The notes below the pieces were generated by a model. The model searched no databases. It was not told where the DNA came from and saw only the letters and a program-made list of their open reading frames with translations. From assembly GCA_023415715.1 (NCBI GenBank), contig JAEZJP010000275.1, forward strand, positions 1 through 5,655: a stretch of DNA of 5,655 nt, in the 5' to 3' direction. Of this stretch, positions 1 to 5,655 are shown piece after piece (within the stretch, counting starts at the first letter, position 1; the number at the start of each line of letters is the position of its first letter). The translations under genes and the position numbers were made by a program. This DNA comes from Bacillota bacterium. Its GTDB lineage: Bacteria; Bacillota; Clostridia; Christensenellales; Aristaeellaceae.

Positions 1-492
1 GAATACTTAACCGTAAGCGGTCTGACGGTTGTTATATTTATCGTAGTGCAGTCAACCAGCAGCATCCTGCAGGGCATGCGCAAGCAACGGATTCCCATGT
101 ACACCCTGATGATAGGGGTGGCGTTCAAAATCATTTTAAATTATGTGCTGGTAGGCATCCCCTCCATCAACATTCATGGCGCGCCTGTTTCCTCGCTTGT
201 TTGCTATACCGTAAGCATGGTACCCAATGTCTATTATGTACTCAAATACGGCCATATGTCCTTTGATTGGTCGGGCTTTTTAGTGAGGCCTGCCCTTGCC
301 ACAGCTGTTATGTCTTTGGTTGTATGGGCCGGCCGGGAACTGTTGCCCTCAGGCCGCCTTTATACAATGGTTCTGGTAGTACTGGGCATTACGGTGTATG
401 CGGTCTCGGTATTTCTGTTCAAGGCCATTACACCGGAAGATTTGAGTGCTTTACATTTACGCCGGCGCAAACCACTTCCCAAGGAGGATTGA
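1..492 (+). CDS. SpoVB/YabM-type polysaccharide flippase, C-terminal part (5' truncated by window)
   Basis: The reading frame is open from the first base and ends at TGA 490-492, giving about 163 codons. The gene starts upstream of the window, and the GTG at 46 is only an internal Val codon. The visible part has about five hydrophobic membrane segments (codons roughly 3-22, 33-51, 58-80, 91-109 and 118-140). It ends in a short charged cytoplasmic tail rich in Arg, Lys and Pro. The stretch ILQGMRKQRIPM, followed by a hydrophobic helix and an LVGIPSINIHGAP loop, resembles the C-terminal half of SpoVB/YabM/MurJ-like members of the MOP flippase superfamily, which move lipid-linked saccharide precursors across the membrane. 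Direct adjacency to a YabN-type mazG matches the position of yabM in Bacillus and of spoVB-like genes in Clostridia. Whether it acts in spore cortex or vegetative wall synthesis cannot be told from this fragment. Confidence 0.85.
   Translation, partial: EYLTVSGLTVVIFIVVQSTSSILQGMRKQRIPMYTLMIGVAFKIILNYVLVGIPSINIHGAPVSSLVCYTVSMVPNVYYVLKYGHMSFDWSGFLVRPALATAVMSLVVWAGRELLPSGRLYTMVLVVLGITVYAVSVFLFKAITPEDLSALHLRRRKPLPKED
481..487 (+). promoter_or_regulatory. Ribosome binding site of mazG inside the end of the flippase gene
   Basis: AAGGAGG lies eight bases before the ATG at 496 and is read as part of the last codons (Lys-Glu-Asp) of the upstream flippase, whose stop is at 490-492. Ribosomes finishing the flippase would therefore pass over this site, so the two genes are probably cotranscribed and may be translationally coupled. 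It fixes 496 as the mazG start. Confidence 0.85.
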
Positions 493-495
493 AAT

Positions 496-1950
496 ATGGA
501 AAAGATCACTGTCGTACCCCTTGGACCAGGTTCTTTTGAATACCTTACGCTGGGCGCGTTGAACGTGCTTGAAAATGCTCAAACGGTTATCCTGCGCACA
601 GGCCGCCACAACGCCTGCGGGGAACTTGATAAGCGGAGCATTAAATATACCACGCTGGACTCGCTTTATGAAGAATGCTTCGATTTTGACGCATTGAATA
701 TGAAGGCGGCGCAAACATTATGGGCAGCCGCAGTTTCCGGCCATCTGGCATATGGTGTGGCTGATCCGGCAGCGGATGAAACGGTGCGCGAGCTTATAAG
801 GACGGCTGGGCCTAAGCGGCAGGTGTCGGTCCTGGCGGGAGTGCCGCTTGCTGCGCCTTGCCTTTGTGCGCTGCATGAGATACCCATCGGCCAGCCCTTG
901 CGTATCCTTCCTGTCGCCGCATGCCCAAAGGCTGTACTTGTGCCTTCCGAATCCATACTGATCACGGAATTGAACAGCCGCCTTCTGGCAGGTGAAATCA
1001 AGGTATGGCTGATGATGCTGCATGACCCTGAACTGGAGGTCTTCTTCTTTCCACCGGGAGAGGCGGCACAGCGAACGGCAGAGAAGATTCCGCTTGCTGA
1101 TTTGGACCGCCGGAAGGGGTATGACCATACAAGCGCCGTTTATGTGCCGGCCGTACCAATGCTTACCAGGGAGCGCCACGACTTCTTTGACTTGCTGAAG
1201 GTGATGGAAAAGCTGCGCTCTCCGGATGGCTGTCCCTGGGACAAGGAGCAGACTCATGAAACGCTGCGCCCCTATCTTCTGGAAGAAGCATATGAGGCCG
1301 TTTCCGCCATTGATGAAGGGGATATGAACCACGTGGCGGACGAACTGGGGGATGTGCTTTTGCAGGTGGTCTTCCATGCGCAGATTGCAAGCCAGCATGG
1401 GGAGTTCGATATAAGGGACGTGACCACCGCTATCTGCCGAAAGATGATTTCCCGCCATGCCCATATCTTCGGCCAGGTGAAATGCGGCACAGCGGAGGAG
1501 GTGCTTGTAAGCTGGGACAAGCAAAAGCGTCAGGAGCGGGGCTTAACCTCCCAGGCCGCCGTGATGGAGGACGTACCCAAGTACCTCCCTGCGCTCATGC
1601 GTGCCCAAAAGGTACAGCAGAAGGCCAGGCAGGTGGGCTTTGATTGGGATGATCCCAAAGAAGCCCTGAAGAAGGTGTTGGAGGAAGCCCAGGAAGTACG
1701 TGAAGAGCTGGATAAGGGCACCGATCCCGGTGAAGAATTGGGCGACCTGCTCCTGGCCGTAGTCAACGTGGCACGCCTTTGCAAAAAACAGCCGGAACTT
1801 TTACTCATAGCCGCCGTGGATAAGTTCATTAAACGCTTCGAAAGGATGGAAAAAGCAATTGTTGCAGAGGGAAAAGCGTTGGAACACTTGACTTTATCAG
1901 AAATGGATGTATACTGGGAAAAGGGAAAGCTGTTGGAAAAAAAGCCATAA
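496..1950 (+). CDS. mazG: YabN-type MazG: methylase-like domain plus nucleoside triphosphate pyrophosphohydrolase
   Basis: The protein has 484 residues, close to the usual length of Bacillota YabN proteins. Residues about 1-220 resemble the tetrapyrrole (corrin/porphyrin) methylase fold, starting with a glycine-rich GPGS loop at 10-13. Residues about 228-484 form a complete two-repeat MazG region. The first repeat has DGCPWDKEQT (244-253), a helix with E263, E264 and E267, and an ELGD with E283 and D286. The second repeat has E396, E397 and E400, and an ELGD with E414 and D417. These EExxE/ExxD sets bind Mg2+ in MazG enzymes, which hydrolyse (d)NTPs to NMP and pyrophosphate and are thought to clear damaged or excess nucleotides in the cytoplasm. 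The methylase-like part lacks the typical PGHP segment, so methyltransferase activity is doubtful (see findings). The start at 496 is supported by a strong ribosome binding site; the gene is probably cotranscribed with the upstream flippase gene. Confidence 0.95.
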   Translation: MEKITVVPLGPGSFEYLTLGALNVLENAQTVILRTGRHNACGELDKRSIKYTTLDSLYEECFDFDALNMKAAQTLWAAAVSGHLAYGVADPAADETVRELIRTAGPKRQVSVLAGVPLAAPCLCALHEIPIGQPLRILPVAACPKAVLVPSESILITELNSRLLAGEIKVWLMMLHDPELEVFFFPPGEAAQRTAEKIPLADLDRRKGYDHTSAVYVPAVPMLTRERHDFFDLLKVMEKLRSPDGCPWDKEQTHETLRPYLLEEAYEAVSAIDEGDMNHVADELGDVLLQVVFHAQIASQHGEFDIRDVTTAICRKMISRHAHIFGQVKCGTAEEVLVSWDKQKRQERGLTSQAAVMEDVPKYLPALMRAQKVQQKARQVGFDWDDPKEALKKVLEEAQEVREELDKGTDPGEELGDLLLAVVNVARLCKKQPELLLIAAVDKFIKRFERMEKAIVAEGKALEHLTLSEMDVYWEKGKLLEKKP

Positions 1951-1970
1951 ATCCACGCTTTTCAAGGGAT

Positions 1971-2010
1971 ATCCGTTTCCCTTCCGTTTTCCGAAAGGAA
2001 ATTGACGGAT
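1971..2010 (+). other. Imperfect stem-loop between mazG and hup
   Basis: The outer arms ATCCG (1971-1975) and CGGAT (2006-2010) are complementary. Inside them TTTCC (1976-1980) pairs with GGAAA (1997-2001), leaving a four-base bulge on the right side, and a few further pairs are possible towards the loop. No T-run follows; the next bases are G-rich, so this is not a standard intrinsic terminator. It may mark an mRNA processing or stability element in the mazG-hup gap, or be chance. Function is unknown. Confidence 0.4.
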
Positions 2011-2088
2011 GGGGGCGAATATAGGTTCAGGTGTATCCCAATAAACGAAATCCATCATACATTTTGGTAAAAACGAGGAGGTACTTTC

Positions 2089-2364
2089 ATGAACAAAGCA
2101 GAACTGTCCAGCGCCATCGTCGCCAAAACCGGTCTGACCAAGAAAGATGCTGAAAAGGTCATCAATGCTGTGGTGGAAGTCATCAGCGACTCCCTCAAGG
2201 CCGGCGAAAAGGTACAGATCGTGGGCTTTGGCTCTTTCGAAGTGAAGGAACGGCCCGCCCGCACCGCCCGTAATCCCCGCACCGGCGAGGAGATCAAAAT
2301 TGACGCTTCCAAAGCCCCCGTGTTTAAGCCCGGCAAGGCGCTGAAGGACACCGTCAATGAGTAA
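2089..2364 (+). CDS. hup: DNA-binding protein HU
   Basis: This 91-residue protein is the standard length for HU, the small dimeric nucleoid protein that bends and compacts DNA and assists replication, recombination and repair. The N-terminal helices (about 1-40) form the dimer body. The HU/IHF signature starts at GFGSFEV (46-52) and runs to RNPRTGE (61-67). Pro63 is the residue at the tip of the beta arm that intercalates between base pairs. The ending FKPGKALKD is also typical. The ATG at 2089 follows GAGGAGGT (2075-2082) at good spacing. Codons are strongly biased to C- or G-ending forms, as expected of a highly expressed gene. HU sits between mazG and rqcP in many Clostridia. It is closed by a strong terminator downstream. 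No convincing promoter was found in the preceding 138 bp, so it may be read from mazG or from a promoter I cannot recognise. Confidence 0.97.
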   Translation: MNKAELSSAIVAKTGLTKKDAEKVINAVVEVISDSLKAGEKVQIVGFGSFEVKERPARTARNPRTGEEIKIDASKAPVFKPGKALKDTVNE

Positions 2365-2372
2365 TGCCAGAT

Positions 2373-2390
2373 TTCGCTAACCATAGCGGA
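2373..2390 (+). other. Small stem-loop just after hup
   Basis: CGCTA (2375-2379) and TAGCG (2384-2388) face each other across a four-base ACCA loop. Two further outer pairs are possible if a G-U pair is allowed. It lies nine bases after the hup stop codon and upstream of the main terminator. No T-run follows, so a role in 3'-end stability is possible but unproven. Confidence 0.35.
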
Positions 2391-2417
2391 TTGGTATTAG
2401 TTTCAGATCAAATCAGG

Positions 2418-2448
2418 AACGCCCGTGCAGTTTCGCATGGGCGTTTTT
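2418..2448 (+). terminator. Intrinsic terminator of the hup transcript
   Basis: AACGCCCGTGC (2418-2428) pairs with GCATGGGCGTT (2435-2445), giving an 11-bp stem with one G-U pair and a six-base loop. The right arm runs into a run of five T (2444-2448). It lies 54 bases after the hup stop and separates hup from the rqcP unit. Confidence 0.88.
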
Positions 2449-2504
2449 GGTCGAGAAAATCTTTTGCAATTAAAAATCGATTGCTTTGAAGGTCGAGGTA
2501 TTTC

Positions 2505-2777
2505 ATGCGTCTGGATAAATATCTGAAAGTATCCCGCATTATTAAAAGGCGGACGGTGGCCAATGAGGCGTGCTCCGGGGGACGTGTATCCCTGAACGGC
2601 AGAACAGCCAAGCCGGGCGCCGAGGTGAAGGCGGGGGATCTGCTGGAGATCCGCTTTGGCGACCGGTTGGGCCGGTATGAGATCGTGTCCATACTGGAGC
2701 ATGTGCGCAAGGAAGGCGCGGCGGAGATGTACAAGGTGCTCCAGGAAGATGAAACGGTAGCCCGGGAGCGGAACTGA
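2505..2777 (+). CDS. rqcP: S4-domain ribosome quality-control protein RqcP (YabO/RlbA type)
   Basis: The 90-residue protein consists almost entirely of one S4 RNA-binding domain. It opens with MRLDKYLKVSRIIKRRT (1-17), then GGRVSLNGRTAKPG (25-38) and VKAGDLLEIRFG (41-52), which closely matches Bacillus YabO/RqcP. In that family RqcP binds stalled 50S subunits beside the P-site peptidyl-tRNA and works with RqcH to add C-terminal alanine tails to incomplete chains. Arg2 and Arg16, basic residues reported as important in Bacillus RqcP, are both present. The usual family ending with a MYxxL motif is seen as MYKVL (75-79), followed by about ten charged residues. The ATG at 2505 is preceded by GAGGT (2495-2499) and weaker AAGG at 2489-2492. 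It follows the hup terminator, so it needs its own promoter; the AT-rich stretch 2455-2485 is a candidate region, but without good consensus boxes. Its stop shares one base with the next start (TGATG at 2775-2779). Confidence 0.93.
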   Translation: MRLDKYLKVSRIIKRRTVANEACSGGRVSLNGRTAKPGAEVKAGDLLEIRFGDRLGRYEIVSILEHVRKEGAAEMYKVLQEDETVARERN

Positions 2778-3964
2778 TGGAAGGGCATGCCATGCGGACC
2801 GAAGTGATATTGCTGGCGGCAGGGAGCGGCAGAAGGATGCAGGCGGGGGAAAACAAAGTGCTCCTGCCCTTATGCGGTGTACCCGTTCTTTGCCGCAGCG
2901 TACGTGCTTTTCAGGGGCTTTGCGACACCCTGGTGCTTGTAGTAAAGCCTGAGGAGGAGCAAAAAGCAAGGGAGCTGCTCGCCGCCCACGGGCTTATGGA
3001 GAATGTATCAGCAATTGCTTACGGAGGGTTGGAGAGGCAGGATTCCGTAAGAAATGGTCTTATGATGCTCTCACAGCAAGAATCCGCCGTACTGGTCCAC
3101 GATGCGGCCAGGCCTCTTGTCACCAAAGAAATCATTGAGCGGGCAATTGCAGCAGTAAGCGAATATGGCACAGGCATAGCCGCCGTAACTGTGAAGGATA
3201 CCATCAAGCAGGTGGATCAGGAAGACAGAGTAGTATCCACTCCGGACCGCGCAAAGCTTAGGGCAGTGCAGACGCCCCAGGGATTTTTGAAAAGCCTTTT
3301 GCGTAAAGCGCACAGGATGGCGGAAGAGACGGGGATCCTGGCTACCGACGATGCTGCCCTGGTGGAAGCGCTGAATGAGACTGTACAGCTATCCGAAGGC
3401 AGTTATGATAATTTGAAGATTACCACACCGGAGGATATGCTTATGGCGGAAGCGGTACTTCATAACAGGGAGGGGAAGCATCATCCTTCCATGCGCATTG
3501 GCCAGGGTTATGATGTGCATCAGCTGGTTGCTGGCCGACGGCTGATTCTATGCGGTGTGGAAATACCCCATGAAACGGGCTTATTGGGCCACAGCGACGC
3601 CGATGTGGCACTGCATGCACTGATGGATGCACTGCTAGGCGCTTTGGCTTTGGGAGACATCGGGAAGCATTTCCCCGACAGCGACGTAAGCTACAAAGGC
3701 ATCTCATCCCTCCTGCTTTTAAAGCACGTAGCCGGCCTTGTACGGGATCAGGGCTTCGTGGCAGGCAATGTTGACGTGACCATCGTGGCCCAGAGGCCCA
3801 AGCTTGCACCCTATATCGCGGCCATGCGAGAAAACGTCGCAAAGGCACTGGAAACGCCGCTTGATTGCGTCAGTATCAAGGCTACCACCACCGAGCACCT
3901 GGGCTTTGAAGGCGAAGAAAAGGGCATCAGCGCACAAGCCGTATGTCTTTTGATGCGCGTATAG
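2777..3964 (+). CDS. ispDF: Bifunctional IspD-IspF (MEP cytidylyltransferase / MECDP synthase)
   Basis: This 395-residue fusion carries two MEP-pathway steps. The IspD part (about 1-230) joins 2-C-methyl-D-erythritol 4-phosphate to CMP. It shows VILLAAGSGRRM (10-21) with Lys27, VHDAARP (107-113), QTPQ (165-168), TDDA (190-193) and DNLKITTPED (211-220) with Lys214. The IspF part (239-395) cyclises the later CDP-ME 2-phosphate to MECDP, releasing CMP. It has Zn ligands Asp246, His248 and His280, plus HSDADVALH (272-280), GDIGKHFPDSD (293-303) and KATTTE (368-373). IspE, the step between, is not in the window. A short linker (231-238) joins the halves, and both look intact. The ATG at 2777 overlaps the rqcP stop by one base; an in-frame ATG at 2792 with GGAAGGG upstream is an equally plausible start and puts the IspD motif at the usual distance from the N-terminus. 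Residues 374-382 of the IspF part depart from the usual sequence (see findings). Confidence 0.96.
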   Translation: MEGHAMRTEVILLAAGSGRRMQAGENKVLLPLCGVPVLCRSVRAFQGLCDTLVLVVKPEEEQKARELLAAHGLMENVSAIAYGGLERQDSVRNGLMMLSQQESAVLVHDAARPLVTKEIIERAIAAVSEYGTGIAAVTVKDTIKQVDQEDRVVSTPDRAKLRAVQTPQGFLKSLLRKAHRMAEETGILATDDAALVEALNETVQLSEGSYDNLKITTPEDMLMAEAVLHNREGKHHPSMRIGQGYDVHQLVAGRRLILCGVEIPHETGLLGHSDADVALHALMDALLGALALGDIGKHFPDSDVSYKGISSLLLLKHVAGLVRDQGFVAGNVDVTIVAQRPKLAPYIAAMRENVAKALETPLDCVSIKATTTEHLGFEGEEKGISAQAVCLLMRV

Positions 3965-4001
3965 GCCATCGATCAAGCAAAAGAAGACCGGAGGAAATGT
4001 C

Positions 4002-4541
4002 ATGGGCATCCGCTTTGAGGTGGTAAAGGAGCAGGACGCATTTTATGTCAAAGACCTTTGCAACGAACTGATGGCCTATCAAAAATCAAAGGCATCCATT
4101 CATCCGGAATTTTTTGATGCCATGTGTTTTGAGACGAGGCTGCTTCCTTCCCTGAAAAGCGCAATATCCAATTTCATTATTGCCGCCATGGATGGGGATC
4201 AGGTTGTGGGCTATGCCTATAGCAATATCGCTTCCAAGCGGATTTACACCAACGATTTTGCCACGCTCAAGTGCGAAGCCTTCTTCGACTTCAATTCCGT
4301 TATGGGTGAAAATGTGGGCTGCCTTTCCCAGTTTTATATAAAGGTTGAGTACCGCGGCATGGGCATCGGCAGTGCCTTGTTTGAAAGGTCGATGGATTGG
4401 CTGAAAGCTCAAAATGCAAGTGATCTGTTCATTTTTGTATCCAACGGCAATAAGCAAGCGATGAAGTTCTATCTTGACAAAGGCTTTCGCTTCAGCCATG
4501 AAATAATGGATGGGTTTATCACCGTTTTGCGCAATGCCTGA
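4002..4541 (+). CDS. GNAT-family N-acetyltransferase, substrate unknown
   Basis: This 179-residue protein has the length and layout of a single GNAT domain, which transfers an acetyl group from acetyl-CoA to an amine. The core is visible as a beta strand (LSQFYIKVEY, 108-117) leading into RGMGIG (118-123), the acetyl-CoA pyrophosphate-binding motif A (R/Q-x-x-G-x-G/A), and its helix. It is followed by strand LFIFVS (132-137) and NKQAMKFYLDKGFRF (140-154), the typical motif B region. The N-terminal third (about 1-60) is the acceptor-side region and is not diagnostic, so I cannot name the substrate; protein, small-molecule and antibiotic targets are all possible. GGAGGA at 3990-3995 supports the ATG at 4002. 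It follows ispDF after 37 bases with no terminator between, so it is probably cotranscribed with rqcP-ispDF, though a functional link is not evident. Confidence 0.9.
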   Translation: MGIRFEVVKEQDAFYVKDLCNELMAYQKSKASIHPEFFDAMCFETRLLPSLKSAISNFIIAAMDGDQVVGYAYSNIASKRIYTNDFATLKCEAFFDFNSVMGENVGCLSQFYIKVEYRGMGIGSALFERSMDWLKAQNASDLFIFVSNGNKQAMKFYLDKGFRFSHEIMDGFITVLRNA

Positions 4542-4560
4542 TGATTTCGGATGCATACGC

Positions 4561-4596
4561 AAAAGCCGGAAAGCTGCTGCTTTCCGGCTTGTTTTG
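4561..4596. terminator. Bidirectional intrinsic terminator between convergent genes
   Basis: AAGCCGGAAAGC (4563-4574) pairs perfectly with GCTTTCCGGCTT (4579-4590) around a four-base TGCT loop, a 12-bp stem. On the plus strand it is followed by a T-rich tail (TTGTTTT, 4589-4595). On the minus strand the A-run 4561-4564 becomes a T-run. It lies 19 bases after the acetyltransferase stop and 10 bases beyond the RNase Y stop, so it can end both transcripts. Confidence 0.88.
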
Positions 4597-4606
4597 ATGT
4601 TATGTA

Positions 4607-5655
4607 CTACTTTGCGAATTCCGTGCTTCTGGTTTCCCTGATCACGTTCACGCGGATCTGGCCAGGGTATTCCAGTTCTTTTTCGATACGCTTTGCAATT
4701 TCCTTGGCCAATACCTTTGTGCCTTCGTCGGTGACATCATCAGGCTTGACCATAATGCGTACCTCGCGGCCGGACTGGATCGCAAAGCATTTTTCCACGC
4801 CGGTAAAGGAGTTGGCGATCTCCTCCAGCTTCTCCAGGCGCTTGATATAATTTTCAAGCGATTCACGGCGTGCGCCGGGCCGTGCGGCAGAAATGGCGTC
4901 CGCAGCTTGTACCAGCACGGCTTCTATGGTTTGAGGCTCCACATCGTTATGGTGGGCCAGAATTGCGTGAATGACATCGGCGCTTTCCCGGTATTTGCGG
5001 GCCAGTTCGCCGCCCAGGGATACGTGGGTGCCTTCCTGTTCGTGGTCTACGGCTTTGCCTATGTCGTGTAGCAGGCCTGCGCGCTTTGCCAGTGTTACAT
5101 CAGCGCCCAGTTCTGCGGCCATGAGGCCCGCCAGGTGGGATACCTCGATGGAGTGCTTCAATACGTTCTGTCCATAGCTGGTGCGGTACTTCAAACGGCC
5201 AAGCAATTTGATGAGCTCGTGGTGCATGTTGTGCTGGTTGGTTTCAAATACGGCCTGCTCCCCGGCTTCCCGAATCTGATTGTCTACTTCCTTGCGAGCT
5301 TTATCCACCATTTCCTCAATGCGGGCAGGGTGGATGCGGCCGTCCATGATCAGTTTTTCCACGGCGATCCTGGCAACCTCACGGCGCACGGGATCAAAGG
5401 CGGATACGATCACAGCTTCCGGCGTATCATCAATGATCAGGTCCACACCGGTGGCTGTTTCCAAAGCGCGGATATTGCGGCCCTCGCGGCCGATGATGCG
5501 GCCCTTCATGTCGTCATTGGGCAGGGTGATAACGGATACTGTGCTTTCGGCCACGTGGTCTGCGGCACACTTTTGAATCGCCAGGGCGATGATGTTACGG
5601 GCCTTTTTTTCGCCTTCTTCCTTGGCGCGGCTTTCAATGTCACGCACCATGGCGG
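4607..5655 (-). CDS. rny: Ribonuclease Y, KH and HD domains (N-terminus outside window)
   Basis: This is the membrane-anchored endoribonuclease that starts bulk mRNA decay in many Bacillota. The frame stays open to the window edge, and the Met codon at 5648-5650 lies inside the coiled coil, so it is not the true start. Compared with the usual length near 520 residues, about 170 are missing, including the membrane anchor and most of the coiled coil. Counting from that Met, the KH RNA-binding domain (about 35-100) has the GxxG loop in GRIIGREGRN (50-59). The HD phosphohydrolase domain (about 155-260) has His166, His195-Asp196 in LLHDIGKA (193-200), His233-His234 and Asp251 in the AADAISAARPGAR stretch; these are the expected metal-binding or catalytic residues. 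The C-terminus ends in the very typical PGQIRVNVIRET (329-340) plus RSTEFAK. No frameshift or missing motif is seen. The gene converges on the acetyltransferase gene and shares its terminator. Confidence 0.97.
   Translation of the reverse strand, partial: AMVRDIESRAKEEGEKKARNIIALAIQKCAADHVAESTVSVITLPNDDMKGRIIGREGRNIRALETATGVDLIIDDTPEAVIVSAFDPVRREVARIAVEKLIMDGRIHPARIEEMVDKARKEVDNQIREAGEQAVFETNQHNMHHELIKLLGRLKYRTSYGQNVLKHSIEVSHLAGLMAAELGADVTLAKRAGLLHDIGKAVDHEQEGTHVSLGGELARKYRESADVIHAILAHHNDVEPQTIEAVLVQAADAISAARPGARRESLENYIKRLEKLEEIANSFTGVEKCFAIQSGREVRIMVKPDDVTDEGTKVLAKEIAKRIEKELEYPGQIRVNVIRETRSTEFAK

Noticed and set aside
46..48. GTG at 46 as a start codon of the first gene
   Set aside because: The same frame is open back to base 1 and encodes a hydrophobic helix typical of the flippase, so this is an internal Val codon.
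718..1524. A 268-codon open frame on the minus strand opposite mazG
   Set aside because: It lies fully inside a convincing mazG, has no recognisable domain, and its translation is rich in Arg, His, Cys and Pro, as expected for a shadow of a G+C-rich gene.
1967..1974. Short perfect palindrome GGATATCC
   Set aside because: An eight-base palindrome is expected by chance in a window of this size and there is no second copy nearby to suggest an operator.
2002..2025. Possible sigma-A promoter upstream of hup (TTGACG at 2002-2007 with TATAGG at 2020-2025)
   Set aside because: The spacer is only 12 bases, far from the usual 16-18, and no better -10 box lies at the right distance.
2447..2476. Possible promoter upstream of rqcP (TTGGTC at 2447-2452 with an A-rich box near 2471-2476)
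   Set aside because: The match to consensus is weak in both boxes and the first overlaps the hup terminator; a promoter is needed somewhere here, but I cannot place it.
2403..2969. A 188-codon minus-strand frame crossing the hup terminator, rqcP and the start of ispDF
   Set aside because: It runs through the terminator hairpin and opposite two well-supported genes, shows no family motif, and has no convincing ribosome binding site.
4086..4562. A 158-codon minus-strand frame opposite the acetyltransferase
   Set aside because: The plus-strand GNAT motifs and ribosome binding site are clear; the antisense translation has no recognisable features.

Overview
The window looks like ordinary chromosomal DNA from an endospore-forming or spore-former-derived Clostridia-type Bacillota. 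The evidence is the gene order: a SpoVB/YabM-type flippase, a YabN-type MazG, HU and RqcP/YabO in a row is the recognised Bacillota 'yab' neighbourhood. Strong AGGAGG-type ribosome binding sites and an RNase Y gene fit this too. Base composition is moderate, roughly half G+C by eye. No phage, plasmid, IS element, CRISPR array, tRNA or rRNA was seen.

Layout: positions 1-492 (+) hold the C-terminal part of a multi-pass lipid-linked saccharide flippase of the SpoVB/MurJ-like family. Positions 496-1950 (+) hold a two-part MazG protein (tetrapyrrole-methylase-like N-terminus plus MazG NTP pyrophosphohydrolase), with its ribosome binding site inside the end of the flippase gene. A 138-bp gap with an imperfect stem-loop leads to the HU gene (2089-2364), followed by a strong intrinsic terminator (2418-2448). 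A second transcription unit then runs rqcP (2505-2777), ispDF (2777-3964, overlapping rqcP by one base) and a GNAT acetyltransferase (4002-4541). A hairpin at 4561-4596, with T-rich flanks readable on both strands, separates this unit from the convergent RNase Y gene (4607 to beyond 5655, minus strand), whose N-terminus lies outside the window.

The genes are mostly housekeeping: envelope or spore wall precursor export, nucleotide-pool cleaning, nucleoid architecture, rescue of stalled 50S subunits, isoprenoid precursor synthesis (two MEP-pathway steps in one polypeptide) and mRNA decay. They do not form one obvious pathway, and I see no convincing previously undescribed system. The points most worth a second look are the replacement of the usual yabP-yabQ-divIC genes after rqcP by ispDF and the acetyltransferase; an apparent charge swap in the IspF part at positions normally occupied by Arg and Glu; a degenerate methylase-like domain in the MazG protein; and a leftover-looking ribosome binding site and start codon at the IspD/IspF junction.
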